Part shown: one piece after another, positions 62,802-64,000 of the stretch
How positions within the stretch are numbered: the first letter of the stretch is position 1
Layout of the letters: the number at the start of each line of letters is the position of its first letter
From: Mycobacterium colombiense
Lineage (GTDB): Bacteria > Actinomycetota > Actinomycetes > Mycobacteriales > Mycobacteriaceae
DNA: 64,000 nucleotides
Direction of reading: 5' to 3'
NCBI RefSeq assembly: GCF_003284975.1
Contig: NZ_QMEU01000023.1
Coordinates: forward strand, 1-64,000
Notes under the pieces: generated by a model
Database searches by the model: none
Told to the model about the DNA's origin: nothing
Seen by the model: only the letters and a program-made list of their open reading frames with translations
Made by a program: the position numbers and the translations under genes

Positions 62802-62820
62802 TTAGGGCAGCCTGTGCTAA
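62802..62820. promoter_or_regulatory. IdeR box 2 (mbtB side)
   Basis: TTAGGGCAGCCTGTGCTAA agrees with the IdeR consensus at 14 of 19 positions, centred 22 bases from box 1. It ends 14 bases before the mbtB start. Two tandem boxes allow strong iron-dependent repression of both genes. Confidence 0.75.
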
Positions 62821-62834
62821 TTCAGGGAGGGTCT

Positions 62835-64000
62835 GTGGTGCACGCCTCGGCACGCTCGGAGGACATCCGGGCGGAGGTGGCCGAACTGCTCGGCGTCGAC
62901 GTCGATGCAGTTCAGCCGCGTGGCAACCTCATCAGCCAGGGCCTGGACTCGATCCGGATCATGACGTTGGCCGGCCGGTGGCGCCGCCGGGGCATCGCCA
63001 TCGACTTCGCCACCCTGGCCGAGCAGCCGACCATCGACGCCTGGGCCCGGCTGGTCTCCGCCGACGGGCACAGCGCCGACCAGCAGACCGTTCCCGCCGA
63101 GGCGGCCGGGAGCGCTGAACCGTCGGCCGAAAACGAGCCGTTTTCCCTGGCCCCCATGCAGCACGCGATGTGGGTGGGCCGCCAGGACCACCAGCAGCTC
63201 GGTGGCGTCGCCGGGCACCTCTACGTCGAATTCGACGGTGGCCCGATCGATCCGGAGCGGCTGCGCGCGGCGGCCACCGCGCTGGCACGTCGCCATCCGA
63301 TGTTGCGGGTGCGGTTCCTGCCCGACGGCACGCAACAGATTCCCCCGGCCGACCAGAGCGGCGCCTTCCCGGTCGAGGTCGAGGACCTGCGGCAGCTGAG
63401 CACCGACGAGGTCGAGCGGCGGCTCGCCGACATCCGCGACGCGAAGTCACACCAGCAGCTCGACGGCGCGGTGTTCGAACTGGCGGTGACGCTGTTGCCG
63501 TCCGAGCGGTCCCGGCTGCATGTCGATTTGGACATGCAGGCCGCCGACGCGATGAGCTACCGGACCCTGATGGGCGATCTGGCGGCCCACTACGGCGGCC
63601 GCGACCTCCCGGCGCTGAGCTACACCTATCGGCGCTACCGCCAAGCCATCGAGGCCGAAGAGGCGCAGCCGCAACCGGCGCGCGACGCCGACCGGGACTG
63701 GTGGGCGCTGCGCCTGCCGGAGCTGCCCGACCCGCCGGCCTTGCCGTCCACCCGTGGCCGCGGCTCGCAGCAGAGCACGCGGCGCTGGCACTGGCTGGAC
63801 CCGCAAACCCGCGATGCGCTGTTCGCCCGCGCCCAGGCGCACGGCATCACCCCGGCCATGGCGCTGGCCGCGGGATTTGCCAATACCCTGGCGCGGTGGT
63901 CGACCACGTCGCGCTTTTTACTGAACGTCCCACTGTTCGGGCGCCAGGCCCTGCACCCCGACGTCGACTCGTTGGTCGGTGACTTCACCTCCTCGCTGCT
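62835..64000 (+). CDS. mbtB: Phenyloxazoline synthase MbtB, 5' part (runs off window)
   Basis: The first 388 residues of the mycobactin NRPS that condenses and cyclises salicylate with serine. The aryl carrier domain (about 1-75) has the phosphopantetheine Ser39 in QGLDSIRIM. The cyclisation domain then opens FSLAPMQHAMWVGRQDHQQL and contains the Cy motif DLDMQAADAMSY (DxxxxDxxS) and RDADRDWWALRLPELPDPPA. The window ends in FTSSL, before the adenylation domain. Two adjacent GTG codons (62835, 62838) are possible starts after AGGGAGG; the first matches M. tuberculosis (MVHA). Confidence 0.94.
   Translation, partial: MVHASARSEDIRAEVAELLGVDVDAVQPRGNLISQGLDSIRIMTLAGRWRRRGIAIDFATLAEQPTIDAWARLVSADGHSADQQTVPAEAAGSAEPSAENEPFSLAPMQHAMWVGRQDHQQLGGVAGHLYVEFDGGPIDPERLRAAATALARRHPMLRVRFLPDGTQQIPPADQSGAFPVEVEDLRQLSTDEVERRLADIRDAKSHQQLDGAVFELAVTLLPSERSRLHVDLDMQAADAMSYRTLMGDLAAHYGGRDLPALSYTYRRYRQAIEAEEAQPQPARDADRDWWALRLPELPDPPALPSTRGRGSQQSTRRWHWLDPQTRDALFARAQAHGITPAMALAAGFANTLARWSTTSRFLLNVPLFGRQALHPDVDSLVGDFTSSL

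Overview
The window reads as about 64 kb of chromosome from a slow-growing non-tuberculous Mycobacterium, most like the M. avium complex. The DNA is G+C-rich and the protein families are mycobacterial throughout: AftD, LpqI, FadE5, NarK3, NarU, PPE proteins, PapA-type acyltransferases, MbtA and MbtB. Ortholog names such as Rv0244c come from remembered M. tuberculosis gene order and protein sequence, not from a search.

From 1 to about 46.5 kb the gene order follows M. tuberculosis Rv0236c to Rv0280. It holds the cell-wall arabinosyltransferase aftD (cut by the window edge) with two small membrane proteins; lpqI and a TetR regulator; the lipid genes htdX-fabG4, fadA2 and fadE5; succinate dehydrogenase 1 (sdhB-sdhA-sdhC); hsp20; assimilatory nitrite reductase nirBD with two siroheme-type genes and the transporter narK3; 5-oxoprolinase subunits pxpBC; the siderophore-binding lipoprotein fecB2; narU; a PrimPol-type protein; fadD2; fadE6 and a run of TetR-controlled genes. 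Relative to M. tuberculosis some genes are absent (cobU-cobQ1-PPE2, aac, oplA, vapBC24). Others are extra: a ClC channel, a 2OG-Fe(II) oxygenase, a PEP-mutase-like enzyme, a TetR, a ribbon-helix-helix protein and a Gly/Trp-rich exported protein.

At about 46.4-46.8 kb that synteny ends inside a PPE gene. A PPE3-like gene, preceded by a Zur-like palindrome and a hairpin over its ribosome binding site, runs tail-to-tail into a second, inverted PPE gene. Each reading frame ends as antisense of the other, which looks like a rearrangement breakpoint. To the right is a leftward operon (53.8 to 48.1 kb) of a PapA3-like acyltransferase, a fused double ABC-2 permease with no ATPase, a second condensation-fold acyltransferase and a polytopic membrane protein. 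This is a plausible assembly and export unit for an acylated surface lipid.

From 54.6 kb come an NAD-type malic enzyme, a DinB/MDMPI-type gene with its own TetR and shared palindromic operators, a divergent SDR/LysR pair, and a type I DAHP synthase. The synthase is preceded by what looks like a leaderless aromatic leader peptide (Tyr-Trp-Arg-Phe) with alternative RNA pairings, that is, an attenuator. The window closes with the divergent mycobactin genes mbtA and mbtB (partial) flanking two tandem IdeR boxes. Nitrite assimilation with siroheme supply, lipid beta-oxidation, and iron capture (FecB2, MbtA/B, with DAHP synthase possibly feeding chorismate to salicylate) are the main functional themes. 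No tRNA, rRNA, CRISPR array or transposase was recognised.
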